From contig JADJGA010000010.1 of assembly GCA_016708265.1 (NCBI GenBank), positions 1-59,672 on the forward strand: a stretch of DNA of 59,672 nt, written 5' to 3'. How positions within the stretch are numbered: position 1 is the stretch's first letter; each line of letters opens with the position of its first letter. The translations under genes were made by a program, and so were the position numbers. This DNA comes from Saprospiraceae bacterium (lineage in GTDB: Bacteria > Bacteroidota > Bacteroidia > Chitinophagales > Saprospiraceae). Shown one piece after another: positions 8,568-19,755 of the stretch. Under the pieces are notes generated by a model. That model searched no databases. It was not told the origin of the DNA and saw only the letters and a program-made list of their open reading frames with translations.

Positions 8568-11500
8568 ATGCAATTAAAAGGTTTAGTAAAGTTGTTTCTG
8601 GTATTGTTAGTATTTGTTGTTTCACTTCAATACCTTTATCTTTATCCTACATGGAAAGTTGAAAAAGCCGCAGATAAATATGCACAATCCTTTGTTGATA
8701 AGGCTCCGAAAGGTTCAGATCTTTATCAGGTACGGAAGGATGCCAGGATCAAATATCTTGATTCAATGTCAAGTGAAGTGATTTTTAAAATTCCTTTACT
8801 GGCAGATTATACTTATAATGATCTGAAGAAATCTCAGCTGGCTTTGGGACTTGACTTAAAAGGAGGGATGAGTGTTATCCTGCAGGTAAATCTTAAAGAT
8901 TTCGTTTCATCATTATCAAATGACAATAAAGACGCTAAATTCAGAAAGGCTCTTGACAATGCAGAGAAAGCACTTACAAATTCTCAGGAAGATTTTGTTA
9001 CTTTATTCCAGGATGAATGGAATAAAGTATCAGAAGGAGATAAGCTTGCAAAAGTATTTATCAATAATCCTGCATTGAGGAATACTCTGAATTTCAACAC
9101 TTCGGATGATGAAGTTATAAGATACATAAGGGAAAAAAGTAATGAAACAGTAAAGTTAACGTTCAATATGCTTAAGCAGAGGATCGATAAGCTTGGAGTT
9201 GTTCAACCCAATATTTCACTTGATGAAAATAGGAATCTCATACTTGTTGAATTGCCAGGAATCGATAATCCTGAAAGAGCAAGGAAATTTCTTCAGGCGA
9301 GTGCGAAACTTGAATTCTGGAATGTTTACAGGATGAGTGATCCGGGAATATACGATGCATTTTTGCTTGCTGATAAAAAGTTGAAAGCAGAACAGGACCT
9401 CATACAAACTGAAGTTAAAAAGATTCAGTGCAGTATGATACCGTTTTCACACCGGTGATGGACAGTTTGGGCAATAAGGTTGATTCAACCATGAAACTTG
9501 TTGAAAAGAAAAATGTCCAGGGAGATCTTGGGCCTCTGTTGTCAAAACTACAGATAAGTGTCAATGCTGCTCAGGGAGGAGATACTCCTATTTGTGGTTT
9601 TGCCGATGTAAATAAAAGAAGTGCGATTACTGAAATGCTCGAAAGACCAGATATTAAGTCCTTATTCCCTAAAGATCTGTTTTTCCGATGGTCAATGAAA
9701 CCCACAAAAGACAGTGAAAGTGGTAAATTCACTTCAATTTATGAGCTGTATATACTTAAGAAAGAATCAGGAACCGATAAAGCTCCGCTTGAAGGTGACA
9801 GGGTAGTAAGATCAAATGCCAGTTTGGATCAGAGTTCAGGTGCCGAGGTTGAAGTTACACTAGCGATGGATCAAAAGGGTGCCAAGAAATGGGGAGAAAT
9901 GACAACTATAGCTTCTAATGATAAAAACAGGCAGATAGCCATTGTTCTTGATGAAGAGGTTGTATCGGCTCCAAGTGTAAGGGTCCCGATTCTTGATGGA
10001 AATTCATCTATTACGGGTGGTTATACCATGCAGGAAGCCAATGACTTTGCAAGAATACTCGAAATTGGAAAATTACCTGCAAAACCGCAGATAATACAGG
10101 AATCAACAGTAGGTCCGTCCCTGGGTGCTGATAATATTGCAAAAAGTATCAATTCATTGTTAATTGGTTTTGCTTTGGTATTGATTTTCATGGTCTTCTA
10201 TTATGGTAGTTCAGGTATAATAGCTATATTAGCTCTGTTGCTAAATGTGTTCTTCATTTTTGGAGTATTGGCATCAATAGGTACGGTTTTAACATTACCA
10301 GGCTTTGCGGGTATCGCTTTGACCATGGGTATGGCTATTGATGCGAATGTTATTATTAATGAACGTGTCCGGGAAGAATTAAGAGCAGGGAGAACATTGT
10401 GGGAGTCAATAGAAAATGGTTATAAACATTCTTATAGTGCCATCATAGATGGTCAGGTAACAACTCTTCTGATAGGTATTGTCCTTGCATATTTTGGACT
10501 TGGTCCTATCAAGGGTTTTGCTGTGGTTCTGATTGTCGGTATATTATTATCATTATTTACTTCAGTTTTGATCAGCAAGATGTTGTTCGACTGGTGGGTG
10601 AAAACAAAAAATAAAACTGTCAGTTTCTGGATACCTCTAACTAAAAATTCTCTGGCACATTTGAATTTTGACTGGATTGGAAAGAGAAAGATTGCATATA
10701 TAATATCAGGTACATTAATACTTGTAAGTTTAATTTCTATGTTAACAAGAGGATTTGAGCTGGGTGTTGATTTTAAGGGAGGTTATTCATATAATATTGA
10801 ATTTACCGGGAAAAAAAATGTTGATGTTAAGGAAGTAAGGAAAGTTTTAGGAGAAGCCTTTGGGGGATCTCCTGTTGTTAAAGCAGTCGATGTTGAAAAT
10901 ACATTAAATGTGGTGACTTCATATAATATAAGTGATAATAGTGAAAATGCTGCAGACAAAGTTAGCAGTAAATTGTTTGAAGGCTTGAGTAAGATTTACC
11001 CTGAAATGAATAAGGATAAGTTTCTCAAGGAGTATACTAAGGATGAGATTCATATTACAAGTTCAACTAAAGTTGGGGCATCCATTGCAGATGATATCAC
11101 AAAAAGTGCTTTTTTAGCAGGAATTTTGGCACTATTGGCTATTTTCATTTATATTCTTATAAGGTTTTCAAAATGGCAATATAGTCTCGGTGGTGTTGTT
11201 TCATTATTTCATGATGCCTTTATCACCCTTGGCATGTTTTCTCTGTTGCGCGGAGTTTTACCTTTTTCTCTGGAGATCGATCAGGCAGTCATTGCTTCTA
11301 TTCTTACCCTGATTGGTTATTCCATCAATGATACTGTAATCGTTTATGACAGAATCAGAGAAAATCTTTTATTGTACAGGGATAAGCCCGTTGATGAAAT
11401 ATTAAATTCATCTATAAATTCAACTTTTAGCCGGACAACAGTTACATCATTGGTCACATTGTTTACTATTGTAGTTGTATTATTTTTGGTGGTTCGAGTA

Positions 11501-11646
11501 TAAAAGGCTTTGCTTTTGCAATGTCATTTGGAATTATTATTGGAACATATTCCTCAATATTTGTAGCAACTCCGATAGCAAGAGATTTTTCTCCTGATTT
11601 GAAACCGGCAGTCAAAAAAACAAGTTTTTCAAGAGCAAAAAAATAG
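8568..11646 (+). CDS. secDF: Fused protein-export membrane protein SecDF
   Basis: About 1,025 residues combining SecD and SecF, the usual form in this phylum. It uses the proton-motive force to pull preproteins through SecYEG. The SecD part has an N-terminal helix, the motif LGLDLKGGMSVIL, the P1 periplasmic domain and six helices including GIALTMGMAIDANV. The SecF part starts near 10,680 and has FELGVDFKGGY and LIGYSINDTVIVYDRIREN. Frames break near 9,430 inside P1 and near 11,490 after LFTIVVVLF, where the true end (SIKGFAFAMSFGIIIGTYSS onward) continues to 11,646. Both breaks look like one-base losses. Confidence 0.92.
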
Positions 11647-11670
11647 TATTTTAGTAGAGATCACTAGAAA

Positions 11671-11704
11671 AGCCTCATTTCATTTATGATCTGGGGCTTT
11701 TTTT
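11671..11704 (+). terminator. Intrinsic terminator after secDF
   Basis: AGCCTCA (11671-11677) pairs with TGGGGCT (11692-11698), one G-T pair included, across a 14-base loop and is followed by seven T. It ends ten bases before the glycosylase start. Confidence 0.6.
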
Positions 11705-11713
11705 CTAAAAATC

Positions 11714-12321
11714 ATGAAGGAACTCCTGCCAATAGAATTTTACTTAAAATCAGATGTTGTTTCACTTGCGAGGATCTGATTGGGAAACTCATTGTTTCAG
11801 AAATTGAAGGTGCAATGACATCAGGAATTATTGTGGAAACTGAAGCCTACAAGGCACCTGAAGATAAGGCAAGTCATGCTTACAACAATAAACTTACTTC
11901 AAGGACCAGGACAATGTTTGAGGAAGGAGGGATATCCTACATATACCTTGTTTACGGATTTCATCATTTGTTCAATGTCGTGACAGGACCTGAAGGTACA
12001 GCACATGCGATCCTGGTCAGAGCTATTCAACCAGTGGAAAATATTGAACTGATGATGAGTAGAAGGAGCTCAGATTCTCTATCATATAATCTCACTAATG
12101 GTCCCGGAAAATGGACTGAGGCAATGGGAATAAACAGAGGATTAAACGGTGTTAAGCTATACATGCCTGATTCACCGATAAAGATTTATAGAACAGAAAA
12201 TATTTACACTGAAAAGGAAATAATAAGCAACCCGCGTGTAGGAATTCCTTATGCAGAGGATTATATCGATAAACCCTGGAGATTCAGGCTGAAAGGAAAT
12301 GGTTGGATTGGCAAGGGATAA
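11714..12321 (+). CDS. 3-methyladenine DNA glycosylase (AAG/MPG family)
   Basis: About 203 residues. It removes alkylated purines in base-excision repair. Motifs: LARDLIGKLIV, the catalytic glutamate in VETEAYKAPEDKASHA, the DNA-intercalating tyrosine region YLVYGFHHLFNVV, and NGPGKWTEAMGI. I take the ATG at 11714, which gives MKELLPIEFYLKSDVVSLAR. That frame is lost near 11776, where one base is missing before GATCTGATT, and the rest is read in another frame. An apparent start at 11686 in the second frame lies inside the secDF terminator and is rejected. Confidence 0.88.
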
Positions 12322-12500
12322 TGTGCTAATATGCCAATATGAAAATGTGCTAATGTGATAATGTGCCAATGTGATAATGTGCCAATTTGATAATGAGATA
12401 ATTTGATAATGTGCCAATTTGATAATGTGCCAATTTGATAATGAGCTAATTCTAATTTTCTAATTATCACAATTGCTAATTTGCTAATTTTCACATTTGC
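12320..12500. repeat. Degenerate tandem repeat GATAATGTGCCAATTT
   Basis: About 180 bases after the glycosylase stop are built of near-repeats of GTGCCAATTTGATAAT and shorter AATTGCTAATTT variants, with spacings of about 10-22 bases. Minus-strand open frames across it read as repeats of HYQIGTLSNWHI and are artefacts of the repeat. The rest of the interval to 12621 shows no gene. Confidence 0.7.
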
Positions 12501-12621
12501 TAATTCTAAACCCTCTAAACATTATAAACCTTATTAGTGCTACCTATTTCCGTCAGGATCTTGATAATAGTCAACAACTGATTGTAATCGAGACTCAATT
12601 TTATAATTGACTATTTTAATA

Positions 12622-13314
12622 TTACATTTGCAACAACTCATCTACAATTATTCTGACACCAGTAGAAGCCGGTTCAGAAATGACTTTGAGATTGGATGCC
12701 CTGTAAAGTTCATATGATATATTTGGATTGGGATCGATATAATAAATCTGCCTTCCTTGCGGTAACATTGATACAAGCCCTGCTGCCGGATAGACCTGCA
12801 TTGATGTGCCTATTATGATCAATATATCAGCAGTGATCACCTGACTTGTAGCAACAGATATCATTGGAACTTCTTCTCCGAACCACACAATATGAGGCCT
12901 CAGCTGAAATCCCTTTTCGCATTTATCACCAAATTTCAGATCTTTTGTCCACTTATATATCAAATCGGGGTCACCTGTGCTTCTGACTTTAAATAATTCA
13001 CCGTGCAGGTGTATGATATTTTTACTGCCCGCCCTTTCATGAAGATCATCCACATTTTGAGTTATGATCACTGTATTGTATTGTTTATCCAGTTCTGTCA
13101 ACACTTTATGACCGTCATTCGGTTCTGCCTCAAGTAACTGTCTCCTTCTAGCATTGTAAAAATCAAGAACCAGTTGCTTGTTCTTTGTCCATCCCTCAGC
13201 GGATGCAACATCCATCACATTGTGGCCTTCCCATAACCCACCTGCATCCCTGAAAGTCCTGATTCCGCTTTCAGCGCTTATCCCGGCTCCTGTAAGCACT
13301 ACTATTTTTTTCAT
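12622..13314 (-). CDS. cobB: NAD-dependent protein deacylase, class III sirtuin
   Basis: 230 residues, intact. It removes lysine acyl groups with NAD. Motifs: VLTGAGISAESGIRTFRD, the catalytic histidine in HLHGELFKVR, ITQNVDDLHERAG, GTSMQVYPAAG. The segment FYNARRR carries the Tyr-x-x-Arg pair that in SIRT5 and CobB binds succinyl and malonyl groups, so desuccinylase activity is likely. The four zinc cysteines usually found after the catalytic histidine are not there: only one Cys (DKCEKG) remains in that region. The start overlaps nothing and the gene stands alone between two repeat blocks. Confidence 0.92.
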   Translation of the reverse strand: MKKIVVLTGAGISAESGIRTFRDAGGLWEGHNVMDVASAEGWTKNKQLVLDFYNARRRQLLEAEPNDGHKVLTELDKQYNTVIITQNVDDLHERAGSKNIIHLHGELFKVRSTGDPDLIYKWTKDLKFGDKCEKGFQLRPHIVWFGEEVPMISVATSQVITADILIIIGTSMQVYPAAGLVSMLPQGRQIYYIDPNPNISYELYRASNLKVISEPASTGVRIIVDELLQM

Positions 13315-13371
13315 TCCTCACTTTTGTCTTTTATTTATTCACTTTTATACAGTTGTGTGTTATGAGTTAAT

Positions 13372-13520
13372 CAGTCGGCAGTCTTCAGTCAACAGTCTTC
13401 AGTCAGCAGTTTTTAGTCCTCAGTTGGCAGTCTTCAGTCAACAGTCGGCACTTTTCATTTTTCACTTTTCATTCTTCACTTTTCATTCTTCATTTTTCAT
13501 TCTTCATTCTTCACTTTTCA
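13372..13520. repeat. Two adjacent simple-repeat blocks
   Basis: 13372-13450 repeats CAGTCTTCAGTCAACAGT with small changes. 13448-13520 repeats TTTTCATTCTTCAC. Both lie between the sirtuin start and the end of nnr, and translate to repeats with no protein character. Confidence 0.7.
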
Positions 13521-13523
13521 CTA

Positions 13524-15035
13524 TCAAACCATTCCCACCAGATTCTTGTATGCATTTCCAATATTATCGATTATATCACTTGCAATAAGGCTGCTCATTC
13601 CCATATGGCTGGTTCCAATTTCTCCAGCAAGGCCATGTAAGTAAACTCCGATCAGGCATGAATCAAGTGGGGTATATCCCTGTGCAAGCAAAGAAGTGAT
13701 CATTCCGGTCAGAACATCACCACTGCCGGCAGTAGCCATTCCTGCATTTCCGCTGCTGTTGAAATACAATATGGATTCCGGACTTGCAATGGCAGTATAT
13801 CTGCCTTTGAGTATGATGTACAGATCCAGTTCTTTAGCTTTTTCCTTTAATAGTTTCAATCTTTCAAAACCGTTGAGACTTGCTCCGAACAATCTGGAAA
13901 ACTCTCCGGGATGAGGAGTTAAAATTGATTTTTTTGGAATTTTACTGATGAGATCTTTTTTTACTGAAATTATATTCAGAGCATCGGCATCTATTACAAC
14001 CGGTACCTTAACAGTATTTAGAAAGTCTTCAACAAATCTTACTGTCATTTCATTTGTTCCCATCCCGGGGCCAATACCAACAGATGAAAACCTGTTTATT
14101 TCTGGCACCGCTGTCAGAAATTCATCACCAAATCCTGACAAAGCAATAATTTCAGGAGCTGCGGTCTGAATTATGCCATAACCAATATCAGGTACGAGAG
14201 CAGATACTAGTCCTGCTCCTGTCCTCAAACATGCCCTGGCAGCAAGTACAGGTGCTCCGGCCATACCTTTGCTTCCCCCTGCAATGAGTGCATGACCAAA
14301 ATTTCCCTTGTGGTCAAACCTGTTTCTGTGCCTGATTCTGTGCTTAATGTCATTTTTTTCTATATAAAATGTATCAGATTCTATCAAATTCAAGTATTCG
14401 CTGTGGAGGCCAATGCTCTTATATACCCAGTTCCTAATTAATTCAGCATTGTCAGGAACAAGCATGCCCAGTTTAGGAGCTTCAAAACTCAGACAATGAT
14501 CGCATTTGACCACTTCTCCATCTGCAGGTTTGTCGGCATACATACCTGATGGTATATCTATTGAATAAATTGATTTTCCTGAATTATTAAGCGCTTTCAC
14601 AAAATCAGCCCAATATCCTGTTATCGGTCTTTCAAGTCCGGATCCGAACAATGCATCTATGATGATGCTGTATTTTTCAAATGACGGTATTTTGACATTT
14701 TTCTGGATATATTCAATTTTTATCCTTTTTTCAGTCAATCTCTTAAGATTTGTATCAAAATCAGGAGTGCTGTTAATTTGAATGTCGGCAACCAATATAT
14801 CAACATCATAAGCCCTGTCGATCAGCAATCTGGCTACAGCCAGTCCGTCACCGCCATTATTCCCTTTTGAAGCAATAACGAGTATTTGGTTATCTGAGTG
14901 TGTCCTGTTCTCAATAAGCCATCTTACAAATACATTGCTCGCCCGCTCCATTAAATCGATTGAGCTTATAGGCTCTTTTTCAATAGTGTATTTATCCCAG
15001 TCCCTTATTTTATCGACTGAAAGGATTGTTTGCAT
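13524..15035 (-). CDS. nnr: Bifunctional NAD(P)H-hydrate epimerase/dehydratase
   Basis: 503 residues, intact. It repairs damaged NAD(P)H: the N-terminal YjeF_N domain (about 1-215; SKGNNGGDGLAVARLL and IDALFGSGL) epimerises the hydrate, and the C-terminal ribokinase-like domain (about 225-500) dehydrates it with ATP or ADP. The C-terminal domain shows GPGMGTNE, LTPHPGEFSRL and the catalytic aspartate in GSGDVLTGMI. The ATG directly abuts the stop of the upstream YfhO-like gene, so the two are probably co-translated. No break is seen over 1.5 kb. Confidence 0.95.
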   Translation of the reverse strand: MQTILSVDKIRDWDKYTIEKEPISSIDLMERASNVFVRWLIENRTHSDNQILVIASKGNNGGDGLAVARLLIDRAYDVDILVADIQINSTPDFDTNLKRLTEKRIKIEYIQKNVKIPSFEKYSIIIDALFGSGLERPITGYWADFVKALNNSGKSIYSIDIPSGMYADKPADGEVVKCDHCLSFEAPKLGMLVPDNAELIRNWVYKSIGLHSEYLNLIESDTFYIEKNDIKHRIRHRNRFDHKGNFGHALIAGGSKGMAGAPVLAARACLRTGAGLVSALVPDIGYGIIQTAAPEIIALSGFGDEFLTAVPEINRFSSVGIGPGMGTNEMTVRFVEDFLNTVKVPVVIDADALNIISVKKDLISKIPKKSILTPHPGEFSRLFGASLNGFERLKLLKEKAKELDLYIILKGRYTAIASPESILYFNSSGNAGMATAGSGDVLTGMITSLLAQGYTPLDSCLIGVYLHGLAGEIGTSHMGMSSLIASDIIDNIGNAYKNLVGMV

Positions 15036-17542
15036 CTATGCTTTCTTTTTTTTGTAGTAAAAAATGTAAAACAAATAGCCCGCTCCAAGTAACAGGATCA
15101 ATAGGGACGAGAATAATGATATATTTTCTCCCATTATATATGATCTTGGTTTGAATTCAAAAACAATTTTATGATCACCGGCAGGCACTTTCATGCCTCT
15201 CAGGACATAGTTTGCCCGTATAAAATCAGCCGGTTTGCCATCTATATATGCTTTCCAACCGTTTTTTTCTCCGTACCAGATTTCTGAAAAAACTATAAAA
15301 CCTTCTTCACTTGATTTATATTTGTATTCCAGCCTGTCGGGAGCATACGAGCTCAGGCTTATGTCTCCCAAAGGAAGAGGATCAAATGATTTTACGTAAT
15401 CATTGAACTGCTTGTTTATTATAGCAGTTGTCCTAACATTTGTTTTTCCTATCTCATCTATTTCCTGATTGGCATTATCTACAATTTTTAAACTATCTAC
15501 AAACCAGGCATTTCCCATAGCATTAGGATTATTGGAAAAAACTTCAGCATTTTCCTTTTTCTGGATTATATACTTAGTGTTCAGCATATCCAGGATTTTC
15601 ATGTCACTTTTAGAAATATATCTGTCAATAATATCTTGATATCGCTGAAGTTTAGCAGCGTGATAACCACCTATGTTTTTATGCCAGTAAGCAGGCATCG
15701 CACTGTTAAAAGGATCAACCGACAAATCAAAACCCTGTAGTATGGGTCAGGATCTGCCAGTATTTGTTTATCAACTTCTCTTTGCGAAAAAGCATTTTCG
15801 ATATTCTTTTGAGCAACAAACGATTTATGATTTACGTATCTCAAATCAACTGTCAGCACATCAAAGAAAACAATTACTCCAACTGCAATCACAAGAATTT
15901 TCCCCTGTATCTTATTTTTGATAAATGCCCATACCAATCCTGTACCCAATAGTATGATGAACAGAGTCCTGAAAGAATCGGAAGTCATAAGAGACTCCCT
16001 GTCCGCTTCAAATGCTTTATCCAGTCCATATTGTGCGTATGCCTGATCTCCGGCACTTGTAAAATCAAAAAATGAAGGACCTAAAATTGCAAAAAATAAA
16101 CTGATTCCACCTGTTATACCCAGGGTAATCCATAAGTTCCTTAAAAGTATTTTTGTGTTGAATTTGTCGGAAAGTAGATGTTTAAGCGTATAAATTGCAA
16201 AAAACACCAGTGGAATTCCTGCAATACCCATTATTGAATTGGGTGTCCTGAATTTATTGTATAAGGGGAAGTAATCGTAGAATAACCTGTTGAAGAATTC
16301 AAAATTTTTGCCCAATGATAACAAAAATAACAGGGCAACAGAAATGAGAGCCCACCATTTATACCTTGATCTTATTGTGAGCAAGCCGAAGATAAATAAA
16401 AACAGTACCATGGCACCCATATATGGAGGTCCACTTGTTGAAGGCAATGCACCCCAGTATAATGGGGCTTTTAATCCCGGAGGCAGTGAACCCGCAAGCT
16501 GTCTGTATTTTTTTGCAAATTCGGAATCTTTGGAAACTGCTTCACTGTTTCCGCCTCCTACAACACCCGGAATAAGAGTCGATACAAGATCAAGTGTGCC
16601 ATTGCTCCAGTTCATCGCATAATTCCATTCCAGACCATTGGTTTCGCTGCTCGATTTGGCTTCACCCTCAGGTTTTAAAATCGGTTTCCCCCTCATAGTT
16701 TCCTTCGAATATTCGTAAGTAGTCCAGAGTTTTGAGGCTGAACTTCCTGCGGCCAGTACAATACCGGCTAAAAATATGATCGATGCAATTCCAATTGCTT
16801 TATATTCTTTTGCAATGATGAACCTGATAAATTCGATAATAACCAGGACTGCCAGTACAAATCCAAGGTAATAGGTCATTTGGACGTGATTTGAGAGCAA
16901 CTGCAAGCCCATTGAAATGGTAAATATCAGCCCACCTGCCAGATATCTCTTACGTAGTATTAGTAAAACTCCGGCAAGAACCAGTGGGCCTATCATGATT
17001 GCGCTCACTTTGGTATTATGACCGGCTTCAAGCAGGAACATGTTATTTGTCATAAAACTGAAAGCAAATGAACCTATCAGACTTAGCCAGGGATTAAAAC
17101 CTAAAACAAGTAGCAATATATAAAAACAGATCATCCCCATTATAAAATATCCCTGAGGACCCATGAAACCAAGCCTTAGTATTTTATATACGTAATCAAG
17201 GAAATTGTGTTTTTGCGGTGCACTTATCTGATAAGTAGGCATGCCACCGAACATACTGTTAGTCCACAGAGTAACTTCCCCAGTCTTTTTATAATGGTCA
17301 ACAGCTTCTTTTGACATTCCTTTATGATTAACTATATCACCCTGATACAGGGATTTACCTGAAAAGGAAGGTAAAAAATAAAAAACATTTATAATAAATA
17401 TTGCAACCAAAGCAATGACATGAGGTGCATATTTAGTCATAAATGGATTTGGTTTTTTTATTTCCTTAGTGTGAGGAACATGATCTTTTTGATGTATTTC
17501 CTTATGGTGTTGTTTTTTATGAACAGGCTTGGAAGGTTTCAT
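15036..17542 (-). CDS. YfhO-family multi-pass membrane protein
   Basis: About 835 residues in two frames. It begins with a basic, His-rich cytosolic tail (HKKQHHKEIHQKDH), then a first helix near residue 38 and the family segment YQGDIVNHKGMSKEA and LWTNSMFGGMPTYQIS. About a dozen helices follow, then a soluble C-terminal domain and a last helix before KKKKA. YfhO proteins resemble GT-C glycosyltransferases and in Firmicutes are tied to sugar decoration of lipoteichoic acid; the role in Bacteroidota is unknown. A one-base loss near 15,712 (GTTTTGATTTG, expected GTTTTGGATTTG) splits the frame. It is coupled to nnr. Confidence 0.85.
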
Positions 17543-17736
17543 AAGTTTGTATTTAATGAATTAATATATTATTGTATACAAAAGTACATATAAAAAACAA
17601 TAATACAAACAGACATAAAAAAACTTTCAGGAAAATCAATTGAAATGAATTTTCATAGTATCAGGAAAATGAAAATAATCCAATAAATGACAAATTGCAA
17701 AAATTCGTACTTTCGCTTCAATTTTATCATAAATAA

Positions 17737-18356
17737 ATGGAATTATTAAAACTTCATCCGGTCAATCCTGAAAAAAGACTTCTAAATCACATTGTAGAAG
17801 TGCTTGAAAATGATGGAGTTATAATATATCCTACAGATACATTATATGGATTTGGATGCGATATTACAAATCAAAAGGCAGTTGAAAGGATTGCCAGGAT
17901 CAAGAATATAGATCCACGGAAAGCAAACTTTGCATTCCTTATAGAAGACCTGACTCATATAAATGATTTTGCAAAACCCTTCAGCAACTATTTTTCAAAT
18001 TGATGAAAAGAAATCTGCCGGGACCTTTTACATTTATTTTAAATGCGAATAATTCGGTACCTAAAATGCTGAAGAACAACAAAAAAACGATAGGCATCCG
18101 TGTTCCCGATTCTGTAATAGCGAGGGAAATAGTTACCGCATTAGGAAAACCTCTGATCACCAGTTCAATTCCTCATGAAGAAACCGAAAATTACATTTAC
18201 CCATCTGATCCAGAGGAGATATTTGAAGAGTTTAAATATAAGGTTGATATTGTGATAGATGGTGGAATAGGAGGAGTTTACCACTCCACAATTGTAGATT
18301 GTACCGGGGATGAAGCTATTATTACAAGACAAGGGTTGGGTGATCTCCTTTTTTAA
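17737..18356 (+). CDS. YciO/Sua5/YrdC-family protein (threonylcarbamoyl-AMP synthase-like)
   Basis: 206 residues in two frames. It has the nucleotide-binding fold of enzymes that make threonylcarbamoyl-AMP for tRNA t6A. The N-terminal pattern LHPVNPEKRLLNHIVEVL and VIIYPTDTLYGFGCDI, and LPGPFTFIL and TIGIRVPDS, are closer to E. coli YciO than to TsaC. YciO activity in t6A formation is weaker or disputed, but Bacteroidota often have only this type. A T run near 17,990 is one base short (should read YFFKLMKRNLPGP). A -7-like TACTTTCG lies at 17708-17715. Confidence 0.85.
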
Positions 18357-18403
18357 ATGGCAGTTAAAAATAGATGACGAGTAAATAATAATTAATTCCA
18401 GCT

Positions 18404-19514
18404 TCACTTCTTGATCAGGCCATATCTCGAACCTGGAAGATTTTCTATAACATTTTTAAATTCAAGATTGAGCAGTATTGTCGATAATTCACCCAATGTG
18501 AATCCCGATAAATAATGGATCTCATCAATTGTCAGACTATCGTTTTCACTGTTTTTAAGTATGTCAGTCAGTTTTTTTTCATTTTCATCCAGATCAGTAA
18601 ACATCTCAAGCTGGTAAGCCTTTTTCGATAAAGTACTGCCCCAGTTCATGGCATTGCAGATATCGGAAGCTGAATCCACCAGGGAAGCAATATTTGATTT
18701 GATGAGATAGTTGGTACCTCTGGAATATGTGTCATCAATCCTGCCGGGCACAGCAAAAACATCCTTATTGTAGTCAAAAGCCAGATTTGCAGTTATGATG
18801 GCTCCTCCTTTTAAATCAGATTCCACAACCAGTAATGCATCCGATAATCCTGCTATTATACGGTTACGCATCGGGAAGTGTCCCTTTTCAGGACTTGTAT
18901 CCAGAGGAAATTCAGAGATCACATCTCCGTTTGAGATTATTTTGTCTCTCATTCTGCTGTGTTCAGCTGGATATGTGATATTGATTCCAGATCCCATAAC
19001 TGCTAAATTGGAAATTCCGTTTTTTATCGAAGCTTCATGAGCACAGGCATCTATTCCAAATGCAAGGCCGCTGATTATCGTGATATCAAATTCCTTAGAT
19101 CGCTTATTATCCTGTCAACGATCAGTTTACCTCTTTTGGTAGCATTTCTTGTTCCGACGATCCCCAGTGTCCTTGGGTTATTGAATACTCCTGTGCCTTC
19201 TGCGTACAGTATTACAGGACTGTCATTATAGTTTTTCAATCTTGCAGGATAGTCATCATCAAGGTAAAATAATGTTTTTGTTTTTTTTCTTTCATTTTCC
19301 CTGATTATTTTTTCTGCTTTAATCAATGCACTTTGACTTACGATCTCATCGATAAGAAAAGTTCCGATGCCCGGAATTTTTGAGAGTTCCTTTTTGTTTT
19401 TAAGAAATACATTTTCTACTCCACCACAATAACTGATGAGGGTTTTTGCCAGAACGCACCGACTTTGTCGATTTGGGTAATTGCTATTTTATAAAGTAAA
19501 TTGGTTTCGTTCAT
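18404..19514 (-). CDS. dprA: DNA-processing protein DprA
   Basis: About 370 residues, normal for DprA, which loads RecA on incoming single-stranded DNA in transformation. Order: N-terminal helix-hairpin-helix-like part (LSKIPGIGTFLIDEI), Rossmann fold with GIVGTRNATKRG, ISGLAFGIDACAHEAS, MGSGINITYPAEHS, FPMRNRIIAGLSDALLVVE and FAVPGRIDD, then a winged-helix C-terminus (residues about 300-365). Two one-base breaks, near 19,450 and near 19,085, divide it. The ATG at 19514 gives MNETNLLYKIAITQIDKVGA, a typical start. It is convergent with the YciO-like gene. Confidence 0.9.
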
Positions 19515-19755
19515 CAATTTTTTTCATTTATATCCAAATCAATGCTTAAAATAAATCCTTTAATGATATATTTGCATAGTAAATTACCAATAGTTTTGAA
19601 TAATTTGTAAACTATTGTTAATCAATAAAATTCTATTTATTAATTTTAATTGCATTTATTAGTAAAGTCTGATAATAAATATTTTGCGTCGTTGCTTCTT
19701 AGCGTGAAATGTAAGTTGCAAGAACTATTAATTAAAATAAACTGTAAAAATAAAA

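Noticed and set aside
12172..12494. Minus-strand frames rich in HYQIGTLSNWHI
   Set aside because: Pure translation of the tandem repeat after the glycosylase gene.
16290..16622. Plus-strand frame of 110 codons inside the YfhO-like gene
   Set aside because: Antisense of a well-supported membrane protein; no start region and no homology pattern.
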